Shown here one piece after another: positions 48,801 through 59,480 of a DNA stretch of 64,000 nt (its first letter is position 1; every line of letters starts with the position of its first letter). Where the stretch lies: the NCBI RefSeq assembly GCF_028554725.1, contig NC_071669.1, forward strand, positions 48,315,501 through 48,379,500, in the 5' to 3' direction. The translations under genes and the position numbers were made by a program. The notes below the pieces were generated by a model. It searched no databases, was not told where the DNA came from, and saw only the letters and a list, made by a program, of their open reading frames with translations. Source of the stretch: Zeugodacus cucurbitae (Eukaryota > Arthropoda > Insecta > Diptera > Tephritidae).

Positions 48801-51800
48801 ATCGCGAAGTCTATATTTTTACTCGCAATATACTAAATAACAAAAACTCTGACCCCTATTTTAGGTTAATCATACTTGAAACAAATATCAAAGTTTGCCA
48901 AAAAATTGCAAAAGGGCGTCAACAAAACAAATTAATCACAGATAATTGACAAAAATAAGTGCAGTAGGCACACAAAATAATGCTTCAGAGTGCCGTTTTT
49001 CTTAAATAAATTACAAAAATAAATTCTATTTTAAAACTCGTCGATAAAAACAGTCGACTTTAAGTGATAAATTCAAAGGGAATGTGGGCGAAAACATTAA
49101 GTAGTGTGAATAGTTGAAATTGTAAACTAAACATAGCTCGCGATCACTGCTTCCTCTCTAAATCTCACACGAACCACTCGTGATGGAAAATTACAAATCG
49201 ATTTAATTGACAATTTCACATAATAAATCGTCGGTAATTTTCAAAGCGTCTCGCTAAAATGTATATAACAGCCAGAGGGGGCAAAGTGCAAGAAACGAGG
49301 AGTCAGTGATCTACACGGCAGTGAGAGTGTGAGTGTTGAGTGATCGTTTAGTCGGGCTTGGCGCCAACTCATATACTTACATGTAAATACAGAGGAAAAT
49401 CATATTTTCTACAAAATCACTTGGCGTCTACAACTCGTACCCTCATAGATAAATTACACACATGAAAAAATCTTTATTTTCAGCGTTGCAATCGTATTTA
49501 TCTAAATGCATTTGACGCTTTATCTTCGTTTTATTTTTATTATTTTTACTCTCTTCGCATCAATTTATTTTTGGCTCGTACATTTTTGCAACATTTTTTT
49601 CATTACCAAGGACACCTCTAGATGGTCGGTGCCAAGTTTCGGCGACGCCATGTAAAAATTTCCGCTGACGTCGTTGTGTCGCGATCTATGGCATACCTTA
49701 GTAGATGCAACAGTGGCAATGTTTCTCGTGTTTTGTGTGGGTTTTCGGTACAAAGTTTGTTCGAGTGGAAAATTACCGGCAGCCACGAAATTTGTTTGCT
49801 GATCTCAATGGACGTTTGTTGCGAAAATTTGCAAAACATTTCAATCGGTTTTTTGCCGAGGTTTTTTGCGCGTTTTCACTGTTTCGATGGCAATGGCCGT
49901 TATCGAAGTTCAAGATCATAGAATATCATTGACCAGCCAATTTGGGAAGTGTTGACTTTTTTGGTACACCATTTTGTTGTTATTGATGCTTGAGGGCAAG
50001 ATTTTGCTTTCAATATCAGCAGGGTTATTTCCTAATCCGGTTCTTTTCATTTTCATGTACATTATTTCGTGATTTATATCATTTACATTTCGGTAGCATT
50101 TTGAATAAATGTTACTTTTGCCTATGAAGCCTCATCTCAAAACTATTCAAATTATATAAATCCAAAATAACTTACGATATCCACCATTAATACTTCAAAA
50201 GCGATTTTTGTTATCATGTTTGAAGATCACTTCAGTACAGCGTGATCCTGACGACTAACAGAACCATATTTAATATATATGTGACCTGGTCTACGAAAAG
50301 GGAGCTAACGTGCGAAAACTAGTTTTCTGGGAAACAGCTCTTATAAATAAACAACTCGTTTCAAAAAAGCATCTCATCTTCCATCCGAAGCAACTAAAAA
50401 GTGAAAATTGATTTTTTGACACCTAAGCCCCCTTTCCGTAGACCAGGTCACATATATTATATAATTTAAGATATTAAAGATCATTGGGACTGCGATCTAT
50501 TCCAAAAACAGTAATATTCAACCTACTTCGAGTCCAATATTTTTGAGATTGAATAAGAGGATGGTCATTACAATATCTAAGCGGTCCAAACTAATAGAGG
50601 TGTTCCAAGAAATGTCCCATTCATTCATCATCAGGAAGAACGAAGAAAAAAGGAAACTTGTGATGGATCTAACCTATATCTAAAATGAAAAATATTCTTT
50701 TATCAATTCCTTAGAGATGTAAATTATCGTTTGCCCGATAACTTTTAAAATTATTATTAGTGTTGTTCTTGAAACTGTGGAACATGGGATCTTTATGTGT
50801 TTTAAGCATTATTTCTGAATTTATAAATTTTAATAATAATGCTATGGTACTCCTACCCTTATTTTTGAATTATATGTGATAAAAATTTCCTCCAATATTT
50901 ACTTATTCAATCAAACAACAATAACTACTAAAGTAAACAACCACAAATCGAATAAATTAGACATATCTAAGGTAAAATAAATATATCCGAAATATATTTA
51001 GTCTCAATGCAACCGTCAATCGATCGTAAATATGAGAAATAGCATACACACACTGGGAGAAATGTGAATATTTATTTTTGCTTGAATAAAAATAATAATA
51101 TTTTCGCTAGCAAGCACAAGGTAGGAGTAATGAGGCATCAGCCCGTGACCTTGACACTTTTTGCGCTTTTAATGATGCATAAGAAATTAAAACTCAATTA
51201 AAAGTGTTGCGATGTGATCACCGAACGTAACGGAAAGTTTCGGTGATCTTTATGAAGGGAAATATTGCAATAATACTAATTGTTAATTTCGCAATTTTTT
51301 GTCTAATTTAATATGCATTAAAATTATATTCGATACACTTCCATTGAAAAGTATAATATTTATAGATGCACGAGAAAAATATCACAAGATTTGCATTAGT
51401 TATGCCAGATTTGTAAACCTATTTTCATAGATTAATTTTATTGTGTCACAGTTGAGTGGAAACAATAATTTTTAATCGAAAATTTACTTTTAATTTAATT
51501 TACCTTTCTCCATTACTAAAAGGTGACTCCCATTTTAATAATTTTTTTTCTTAAATTTTTTTTCTATTTTTTTGGTGTACATTCTTTAAATAAATTATTG
51601 TACAATTCTAAATTATAAAAAATATTAGTACCTTCCTCCCACTTTTCAGAACATTTTACACAGGAACCATAACTACCCTATCAACATACCCAAGCCCGTT
51701 CTTCGATCCATTATTTTTCTGCTCACTAGCTCACTACTTCGAAGCTCCCTACTCCTGTTAAAGCAATTGCATAAAAGCAACTATCCAGTTGAATTCTATA

Positions 51801-54800
51801 CTAAAGAGTCTTACTATATGTCTTTAAGCCTATAACCGCTTGTTATTCTATGTCTACTAAATTATACCAGTTTAAGTGTTTTATACCAGTTGCATGTTCG
51901 TTTGACCATTCTTCAAAATTTGACAAATCTATGTCACCTCCCACAGAAAAGATATAAAATTCATATAATAAATGATGCAATACTCACGAGGTCGGGTGAT
52001 CGACTTTCCGGTGCTCGAACGGATTATAATTGACATCCTCCTCATCGCCTTTCTTTCGTGTCAACACCAATGGCAACGTAGATCCGGCGGCCTGTTGTGC
52101 CGGCACATCAACCATATCCGGACGTATGAATCTATCCGAAGAAGTGTACATTTCAAACATTGTTGTTGATGAGTTATTGTCAATGTTTTTATACATTGTT
52201 CTTTATAATAATAAATAAACTATTGCACTGTACGAGCGTTTAAATAAACTTAGAAATAACCAGCACCAAAAACTACACAACTACGATTACGTGACAAGGC
52301 AAATAATAACGGTTTTAATATGTTTATGTCTTTTACAATTTTTTTTTTTTCAATATATTGATTGCCTTTTTTTGGCAATAGTCAACTAAATAATTTAATA
52401 AATATTCAATATAATAGAACACGATTTAATAAAACATACTTTGGTTGACTCGAATTGATCGCGCTACTCCTCGAACCGGTATGCGTCTCGTTGTCATAGC
52501 TCGCCGATACTGTCGGGATTTTCTGCAAAGATATTTGAATAGCATAAAGCAAGCGTTAATTTGAGCCAAATGTAAAAATTTTCGTTCTTATTTTTAATTA
52601 CATGCCACACACACACGCACACCAGCACACAAGTCTATATTATATATAATGCATGTACTTGTTGCAAATATCGGTGAAATTTCTTTTTTATCTTCGAAAT
52701 TCGGCACATCGTTTTCGTTCGTTTTGCGCGTGTGTGGGTCAAGTGTCTCGTTTTTGTTTATCTGTTAATTGAGTTTATGTATTTTGTAGTATGTGCATTT
52801 ATACTATTTTTTGGTTATGTGCATGTTGCATATGCCATATATTTTGTTGCATAAAATATTTACGGGAGTTGAAAACAAAAACAGAATATAAAAATAATAT
52901 TTTCAGAAAATATTGGCTTGATTTGTTTTTTGTATTGATGTTCCCAGCATTTATAGAAATCTCTTGTATTTGAAAACTAGTTATAATATTTTAACTTCAC
53001 CTTAAAATTGTGGGAAATAAAATTATAGACCTAAAACCTCTTTTTAGTACTTAAATTTTCAAAATGGATGATTTTTTCAATATATTCCTTAAAGCTCATA
53101 GATTTTTTTTATTTAATATAAGATATATATATATATGTATTGTGCTAAAATTATAATTATTTTTCAATGATACATTTTTTCATTTATTTTTTTTTTTTAA
53201 TATTTATTTTTTCCCGTCTCATTTCAAGTTTTATAAATATTTTAGTAAATATAAAGTGTTCGAAAAAAAATGTCTTTTTCTTGTCTCTTTTTTAGTTTAC
53301 AAAAAAAAATATTTTAAATAAATAATTTTTTGCATAAATATTTGCTTTTTAATTTACAATTTTTTATATTAAAACTGTTAATTTTGAAGAAATTTGTATT
53401 GAAATTTTTAATTTTTTTTTTAACTTTTGTTTATCGGCACGATTTTTATATTTATTTTTTTTATTATATTTTTATTAATTTATTTTTTTATGTTGCTTGA
53501 AACTTTTATGTTTTTTACTCTTAATTATTTCTATAAAATGTAATAATTATTAATTTAAAAATTTTATTTTACTTTAATTTATTTTTAATTTTGTTATTGA
53601 ATTTTAATTTTTATTTTTTTATTAAATTTTAATTTTAATTTACATATTTTAAAAATATTTGATTTTTTATCTGATATTATTTAATTATGAATTAATAATA
53701 AATAGAAATACTTGAATTACTGTTTAATGAATAATTTAAATAGCAAAATTTTTAACATATAAATTTTATTTTTTTACTCTTAAAATTTTTACAATATTTT
53801 AAGAAACTAAATCTAAATAATATCTAAAACAATTTATTTTTAATTAAAAATGGTTATATTATAATTTTAATTATTTTTTTATTACAACTATTTTTTTGAG
53901 CCAATATATTGCGAAAATTTTATCAAAACAGTGAGTTTATTGGTGCAAAGTTTGTCAAAAATTCAAATTTTAATATTTATTTTTTTCTTTCTTCCAATAA
54001 CGAGATCCATGTAATATCGAAAAAATCTTGCTTTATTGATTATAGATGAATAATGAGTTATGATGTCCATGGCAAGAGCATTTTTTTTAGATGTCAAGGA
54101 AGATGAGTTACCAATGTAAAACAGAGTTTTCAGAATTTTTAAATAAAAATTTCACAAAATAATGTTTAAATATGTATATTTGATATGCTTAATTGTTGAA
54201 ATGAAGTATGAAATATAAATATAAGATTGTATATATTAAGAAAAAAAATTAAAAAAACTTTTATTTTCAACCACTGAAACCCACCTAACCACTTAAATGC
54301 ATTTCGTTCGCCACCGCTGTAGTTCACACTATTCACAGAAAAATTCTCAATACGTTTCGAATCACTCACTAGAATTACGCACACACACTTTGCTTCTAAC
54401 TGAAAAAATCACTCATTCGCATATGCATCCACTATCAAAAAATCACTGCAGGCTTACAGTGCGTATACGTATCGCAGCGACCTTGAGTGCTTGGCTGCAA
54501 TAAATGTATGTAATAACACAAGTAGCTAAACGTATGTACCTGTTAAAAGCTGTTGAAAGATCAAAATATTTGATGTTTATTCTATATTTTGTACATTTGC
54601 ATATGCATGTGTGGATGCGTTTGTTTGCAAAAGAAAAATATTTCGGAGAAAAATCTTTTAAACAGATGGGTGAAAATCGAAAATGGAAATTTTACAGCGG
54701 TCAACCACATGGGGGAGACACAGCAACATACAAACACCCACATGTGACTGGCTGTGTATATGCATATATGCAAATATATATTTACTTGCATATAAAAAAT

Positions 54801-57252
54801 TTAAATACATACGAAAAATTTTGATTCAAGCAATCGAAAAATGAAAATATGTTCAAAAACAAGTGAATTCAGTCAATGAATGCGAATAAACGTGCCGTCA
54901 ACAAACCCTTCACTATTTGCATACCAACAAACAATAATTGTTAAATCTATTATATATGTACATCAGCATATGATAATCGCTAGCAAAATTAGTGAATAAT
55001 AGATCAACGAGCTCACAACTGTGGCGTCACACAATCACGTGGAAGTTTGTGAAAAGCAGTGTATAAAATAAAAAATACACAAAAGATAATGAAAATAATA
55101 AAAATTGCAAAAATGAATTCTTTCAATTCCAAAAATAATTTTTGCTGCATTTCTCTATTATATATATTATTCTAGCTATTATAAATAAGTCGTCAATAGA
55201 AGCTAGACGGTCTTTTTCATTAATTTGGTTGAATTTTAGACATTTTCACTCTACATATATGTACTATTGTTGTATATAGATATAAACATATACAGTTAAA
55301 TATATAGATAAATGAATGAGTAAATTGAATGGAGCAGCTGCGCTCATCTATTTGCCTTAAATGTCTCGACATTAATAACAATGTATAACCAATGCTGAAA
55401 TTAAGCGCTGCAATATTGTATACACAAACAGAAATTAATAAAAAAAATATAAAAAAATATAAAAATTAATAACAAAAATTTGGCAGACGAATACAACATA
55501 GTTTTTTATTGTTTTTGCTATTTTCTCTATTTTCCTTTTTTTATTTTTTTATAATTTTTGCAAAAATTTTTTTTGCGTCAAGTTCATTCACTACACAATA
55601 TTACGCTTTTCATCATAGAAACATACATAAGTACATATGTACATACATCTATGCATCTATACATATATATATAAGCAGAGAAGTAGAATTATACATATGT
55701 ATGTATATAATCGCTCAAATCAACACAAATATCTGTGTATGTATATATAGGTAAGTAGCACGCTTTGGCAGCGCTTGCAAAGAATTAGAAAATAAAAACA
55801 AAACCAAAAAAAAAACAATCAAATAACAACACAAATTTTTCTGTCTAATTGTGATTTGCAGGCAACGAAAATAGAATTCACGAGCGTATCGCGGAAATCG
55901 AAAATCAAAATAGTAAAATGAAATAAATTCATTTCACGAGACTCAAACGGTGCACGCTTCAGTGGGATTTGATGGTTTAACTGATTTCTGTGGAATTAAG
56001 TAAAGGATTAGGAAATCATTTTTATGTGTTAATAAACAGTTTTTATATTGATATATATTTTTTCATTAATAGAAAATTGTTTAAAAAATTTTAATTATGG
56101 AAAAAAAATAATAAAAAAAAGATATGAGAAGGAAATTATACAGAAATATAATATATTGTGTTTATTTTAATTTAGTACTACTATAGACCACTTTAACTGC
56201 CACCAATGTCATTAATATTCCGCTAGTTTTCAGCTAGTTTTCCTATGTTTTCAATTTTTTATTTAATATCGCTTAAAAAAAAGGTTTATTTCACAAATTA
56301 TTATATAATGCGCCAAAAGGTATGCTATAACAGCACGTAAATTATAAAAATATATCCAAAATTGTATATAATACGCCAAAAAGTATGCTTTATATAGAGC
56401 AATAATAGCAAGGTTTCTTTACAAAACTTCAGCGACGAAAAAAAGTGATGCAAAGAGTAAATGAAAGAGATATCTATGCTTCACCGCTGACCTTAGCACT
56501 ATTTGCTCAACTAGCTCAAACATTATTTGGCTAACTTCCTCAATATTGCGTAAAGCATTATAAGCGGGTTGATTAAAAAAATATCACGTAATAAAATACC
56601 ATTATATTGAAAAATAAATATAAAGTTAACCTCAAAATTTGGAAATCGAAATAAGATTACCTTATGAATTAGTAAACACTACTGACAAAAGAGACTAAAA
56701 AATATATGTGGAAATGTTGCCTACATTTTGGCGCGCATATCACAACGAGCATTTATTGAAAGATTGTCTTAAAATCTTAATTGTTTTACAGAAATTGTCA
56801 ATCTATGCATCTTTGTATGAAATTGTAAAACACAAATGAGAAATGGGTGCAATGAAAGGTCATCACCTCATAGGTTATAACAACAACCACTCACTAAACT
56901 TGATGGATAAGAAGCGAAGCAATTTCCAAAATATATGGCACTGATTTTTATAAACCTTCACTATGATAAGGGAAGCGATGGTTTTAAAAAATATAAGAGA
57001 TATGATTTTAGGATCTCTTAATACAGATCTTTGAGGCTTCGAAATATGCTCAATAAATATAATCTAAGATACTCTACTCCACTTTATTCCCCATACTTTC
57101 CTCAAACACACCACACTCATCCGTTCAACGCTTACTCAACTCACACGCAGCATATTGGCTGTGCCCATGCCTGAGGAAGGAGCCGGTGGCGGCCCCGAAC
57201 CAGTACTGCTCTTGCGAACAACACCACCGCCCACACCATTACGCATGGCCAT
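45561..57252 (-). CDS. Proton-coupled amino acid transporter (SLC36/PAT family), spliced gene
   Basis: Predicted multi-pass membrane carrier that moves small amino acids with protons across the plasma or endolysosomal membrane (family knowledge; SLC36, AAAP superfamily). Proposed join on the minus strand: 57252-57145, 52522-52440, 52131-51988, 47786-46974, 46908-46749, 45842-45561. All introns are GT-AG and phases agree, giving 1,590 nt and 529 residues. Residues 1-111 are a hydrophilic Ser/Gly/Arg-rich cytosolic tail ending in YNPFEHRKVDHPTS. The carrier core follows (about 112-529), opening with DMETLVHLLKGSLGSGILAM, the family's first helix signature, and showing 11 hydrophobic spans. Closest relatives from memory are Drosophila CG13384/CG7888/CG1139-type proteins and pathetic; I cannot say which is the ortholog. 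Introns are 906, 65, 4,201, 308 and 4,622 bp. Start codon and first exons are uncertain; the last three exons are near certain. No polyadenylation site could be fixed. Confidence 0.9.
45843..46748 (-). other. Intron of the SLC36 gene (906 bp)
   Basis: GT-AG intron between the TM8 exon and the terminal exon. AT-rich, with no further exon or repeat that I recognise. Confidence 0.85.
46749..46908 (-). CDS. SLC36 transporter, exon with TM8
   Basis: This 160-bp exon is bounded by an ACAG acceptor at 46909-46912 and a GTGAGT donor at 46743-46748. Its first base completes a lysine codon from the preceding exon (EDK), and it ends in phase 0 after ALV. It encodes LAQSVKLMIAIAIFFTFTLQ (TM8), a loop rich in Lys/Glu (SHKISEERKNITEY) and the first residues of TM9. 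An ORF that reads on past the donor to 46470 is intron read-through and not coding. Confidence 0.93.
46974..47786 (-). CDS. SLC36 transporter, main membrane exon (TM1-TM7)
   Basis: This 813-bp exon carries 271 residues. The acceptor is a CAG at 47787-47789 and the donor a GTAAGT at 46968-46973. In order it shows the entry DMETLVHLLKGS, TM1 (SGILAMPMAFMNAGLWMG), TM2 (LIATFAVGTLCTYCVHILV), an intracellular loop with CRRRKIPMMGFADVAEQAFL, TM3 (FLVIDLIGCCCIYLVF), TM4, TM5 (MIANILMFVGIVITFVYVF), TM6 (PLFFGTVIFALEGIGVVMSL) with the family's conserved EGIG and LENDMKNP segments, and TM7 (FGMGVVISLYTLVGFFGYL). The following intron is only 65 bp, a typical fly length. No stop or frameshift is visible, so the carrier core is intact. 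Confidence 0.95.
49255..49350 (+). promoter_or_regulatory. Candidate plus-strand core promoter within the SLC36 intron
   Basis: A TATATAA box (49262-49268) is followed by a GC-richer leader containing an initiator-like TCAGTG (49303-49308). The spacing, about 43 bp, is longer than the usual 25-31 bp, so the pairing is doubtful. No plus-strand ORF of note follows. It could also be intronic single-copy sequence with chance matches. Confidence 0.2.
49697..49839 (-). CDS. Possible alternative first exon of the SLC36 gene
   Basis: Inside the 4.2-kb intron a minus-strand ORF starts at an ATG (49837-49839) and reaches a consensus donor (CTAAG then GTATGC, 49691-49696) in the phase needed to splice to the main exon at 47786. 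The junction codon would be Ser before DMETL, as in the main form. It reads MFCKFSQQTSIEISKQISW with a Lys/Thr-rich tail, and would give a 465-residue isoform. The 250 bp around it are less AT-rich than the flanks. No domain supports it; an untranslated first exon is equally possible. Confidence 0.35.
51988..52131 (-). CDS. SLC36 transporter, N-terminal exon (internal-acceptor form)
   Basis: The exon ends at a GTGAGT donor (51982-51987) after HRKVDHPTS; the two leftover bases join one base of the next exon to make Ser before DMETL. Coding text includes FIRPDMVDVPAQQAAG and DEEDVNYNPFEHRKVDHPTS, the soluble lead-in typical of this subfamily. The upstream boundary is uncertain. An AG at 52132-52133 gives a phase-correct join to the 52440-52522 exon. 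A second phase-correct AG lies at 52201-52202, and an in-frame ATG at 52196 could start a separate isoform. Confidence 0.75.
52132..52196 (-). CDS. Alternative N-terminal extension or alternative first exon of the SLC36 gene
   Basis: The frame of the 51988-52131 exon stays open upstream to an ATG at 52194-52196, encoding MYKNIDNNSSTTMFEMYTSS and three more residues. The ATG follows AACA, a good insect start context. An in-frame TAA sits just before the candidate acceptor at 52201-52202, so either this is a first coding exon (protein of 487 residues) or the exon begins at 52200 and gives a 552-residue long form. I see no clear core promoter immediately upstream. Confidence 0.5.
52440..52522 (-). 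CDS. SLC36 transporter, small upstream coding exon
   Basis: This 83-bp exon has a strong acceptor (TATCTTTGCAG, just above 52522) and a GTATGT donor (52434-52439). Read in the phase imposed by both neighbours it is fully open: KIPTVSASYDNETHTGSRSS followed by AINSSQPK. The Ser/Thr-rich hydrophilic text suits a cytosolic N-terminal tail. Phase matches at both ends (0 at the 5' side, two bases left at the 3' side) support a real exon although it is too short to stand out as an ORF. Confidence 0.7.
53040..53990. repeat. Extreme T/A low-complexity tract within the intron
   Basis: T-rich on the plus strand with repeated TTTTTATTTTT-like text. It lies inside the 4.6-kb SLC36 intron. Confidence 0.65.
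56302..56394. repeat. Short imperfect direct duplication
   Basis: TATATAATGCGCCAAAAGGT at 56,302 and TATATAATACGCCAAAAAGT at 56,365, offset 63 bp, each followed by ATGCT-x-TATA. Within the SLC36 5' intron. Confidence 0.7.
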
Positions 57253-57459
57253 CTTCAGTTCGCGTCTGCTCAGCGCTGCCGGCGATAGACGCGTCTCGCG
57301 TATTCTGGCCTTTGCCGCGCCGCCGTCCCGCACACCACTCGCGCCAATAGAAGAACGCGTGCTGCTCTGCCTGCGCAACGCATACGTCGTGGCATTGTCG
57401 TAACCGCTACCGCCAGCAACGCCGCCAGCGTCATCGCCGTCGCCACCGCCGCCTGCTAT
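57145..57459 (-). CDS. SLC36 transporter, 5'-most coding exon (start uncertain)
   Basis: This GC-rich exon ends at a GTGAGT donor (57139-57144) after TANMLR in phase 0. The frame is open back to 57528, where an in-frame TAA stops it. Text includes a Gly/Asp-rich run, GYDNATTYALRRQSSTRSSI, SRRELKMAMRNGVGGG and GPPPAPSSGMGTANMLR. The first in-frame AUG is at 57250-57252 in good context (A at -3, G at +4). Coding-like text extends about 70 residues further upstream without an AUG; at 57457-57459 there is ATA in a context (ACC-ATA-GC) that would be a strong start if it were ATG. Whether translation starts at the internal AUG, at a non-AUG codon, or in an unseen upstream exon is open. Confidence 0.6.
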
Positions 57460-58350
57460 GGTGAACGTTTGCAGCTCGTGTTGCGCGCGCGGCGTTTGGG
57501 GGAGCTTTGACGAGCTCAGTTTGAATGTTTACGTTGGTCACCGACGCTGAGCGCGAAAAACTGTGCGACATAAACGCGCGGACGCGGACAAACGAACGAG
57601 TGAAAACACGAAAATTAGGCGAAAATATGAAATCTAAACAAACACGGTGCGATGCGGTGCGTCCAGTGTCTTCAAGTGACTGAACAAGAATTGGCATACG
57701 AACAACAAACACCAGTGTCGCCAAATTTATTATTGCAACAAATGTATGTAGCAATTTTATTTTGTTTTCGAAAAATTTTCAAGTGCAATTTTGCGACGCT
57801 GACAGAGATTTTACAAATTGCATTTATGCATTGATTCAATTAGAGCGATGCGAGTTCGCACGGCGCTCGCAGGAGAATTCTATTTGTTTTCTTTTTGTTT
57901 TTGTTGTTTTCTTTCGCCTACGTTTTGTGGTGCGCGCGTCCACCAATGCTAGTACCGTCTTTCCGGAAAATCTGTCCTCGACTGTTTCAGCGCCAGTGGA
58001 ATAGCGCTGTTCTATGAGCGCGGCGCAGCATTTTCGTAGACAAAAATTTTCATTTGCATTTGCACATTTGACTGAGCATCCAAGCGTCGAGTGACGCACC
58101 CACTGACAGTCAAATTGTCGCGGCGACAACAACAACGGCCACCCATGGCTGGTTTCGTCAAGCGCGCGGGCGTACGAAATGCGATTGCGATCACAGCGCG
58201 ATCAAAACACGAAAGAACAACAATGTGTCGCCGCCACTTGACATGCATACTCACATAGAACGCTCAATTGTCATACTAAATACTTGTAGACAAAGTCCCG
58301 AACGTGCCGAGTGTACACCAAAATGGTGATTACCATTAAATGGGTAAACA
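57145..58350. promoter_or_regulatory. GC-richer block at the 5' end of the transporter gene
   Basis: This block stands out from AT-rich surroundings by GC-rich, CpG-containing text and contains the first coding exon plus the probable 5' leader and promoter. Minus-strand TCAGT-type initiator matches occur near 57,665-57,690 and 58,100-58,112, but none has a TATA box or DPE at the expected distance. I therefore place a promoter region but not a start site. Several ORFs on either strand here have no recognisable content. Confidence 0.4.
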
Positions 58351-58879
58351 ACAATGTTGGTTCAGCGCGGAGGATGTGGCGAACGTGCGCGGCTATCTTG
58401 GCATTTCACTAGGTAACGTAATGTGATCATCAAATTGGTGATCGCAATAAAAAAAACTTTCAGATTTTTAATGACGCTAATGATGTACATTAACCTAAGC
58501 GACTTAATAAGACATTTAGAATAAGATCTAGAGTGTAAATGAAGCTTTTTGCCATCAACTGCACGTTTAATAAGATGTTTTAAGCTCAGCCCAAAAGCCT
58601 CTTCTTCACTAAACTGACCCTCGAAAAATCAAATTTGGTCTGTATAGATCGACGGTTTTCAGTCTTCGAAGGTTCCACGGTCCCGGATATATATACAGCT
58701 GGTGCTACAACCGACATCTCATAATTTTTCGCAAAATCTCAACTATTAAAAGCTCTTTTTAGAAAGCTTTTTGCCGGAAATTTATATTCTACTTCGAATG
58801 CAGTTATATCTTGTAAAAGCTCGAGGTCGATATTACTAATTAGTAACGAGTTAGAGCAAAAGTTACCGACTTGAAGATT
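58351..58879. other. AT-rich DNA before the tandem repeat
   Basis: No gene recognised. AAAGCTTTT-type text near 58,750-58,830 suggests decayed outer units of the tandem repeat. Confidence 0.4.
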
Positions 58880-59480
58880 GAGAGGAGCTTTTGGATTCAA
58901 AAAAAACTTTGAAGAATGACTTTAGTAATCGTTCCCAATAATAGATGTTACTTTTGAATCAGTTCATGTTCGATGAAAAAGCTCAATTTTTGAAAGCTTC
59001 AATGAAAGCTTTTGGATTTAAAAAATAAAATTAAAATATAACTTTATTAATCGTCCAAAAAATAGACCTTTATTTAATATTAGTTCAGGATTCAAGAAAA
59101 TGTTCAACTTTTGAAAGCGAGAAGCTTTTTTTGTTTAAAACAAATATAAAAAATAACTTTATTAAACGTCCTCAATAATAAATGTTTATTTTAGATCAGT
59201 TCATGTTTCACGAAAAAGCTCAACTTTTGAAAGCTTTGAGGGAAGCTTTTTTATTTAAAACAAATATAAAAAATAACTTTATTAAACGTCCTCAATAATA
59301 AATGTTTATTTTAGATCAGTTCATGTTTCACGAAAAAGCTCAACTTTTGAAAGCTTCCGAGGAGATTTTTGATTAAAAAAAAATTAAAAAAAAACTTTGT
59401 TAATCGTCTTTAATAATAGACCTTTCTTTAAGAGCAGTTCATGATTCACGAAAAAGCTTAACTTTTGAAAGCTTCTTTTT
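58880..59480. repeat. Tandem repeat, about 120-bp unit, about five copies
   Basis: The anchor TTTA(G/T)TAA(T/A)CG recurs at 58,921, 59,043, 59,158, 59,278 and 59,397 (as TTTGTTAATCG), spacing 115-122 bp. Each unit also has CAGTTCA-TG-TTC-GA-AAAAGCTCAACTTTTGAAAGCTT-like text. The third and fourth units are nearly identical, indicating recent duplication. Located 1.5 kb upstream of the transporter's first exon region. Confidence 0.9.

Larger units (their letters stand above)
47787..51987 (-). other. Large SLC36 intron (4.2 kb)
   Basis: AT-rich intron before the main membrane exon. It contains the possible alternative first exon at 49697-49839 and a candidate plus-strand promoter at 49255-49350. 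The rest (47.8-49.2 and 50.0-51.98 kb) holds nothing that I can identify. Confidence 0.7.
52523..57144 (-). other. Large 5' SLC36 intron (4.6 kb)
   Basis: The intron between the 5'-most coding exon and the small second exon. About 53.04-53.99 kb is extreme T/A low-complexity DNA. 54.3-55.8 kb carries TATG and CA microsatellites. A short imperfect direct duplication lies at 56302-56394. No coding exon was found. Confidence 0.6.
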
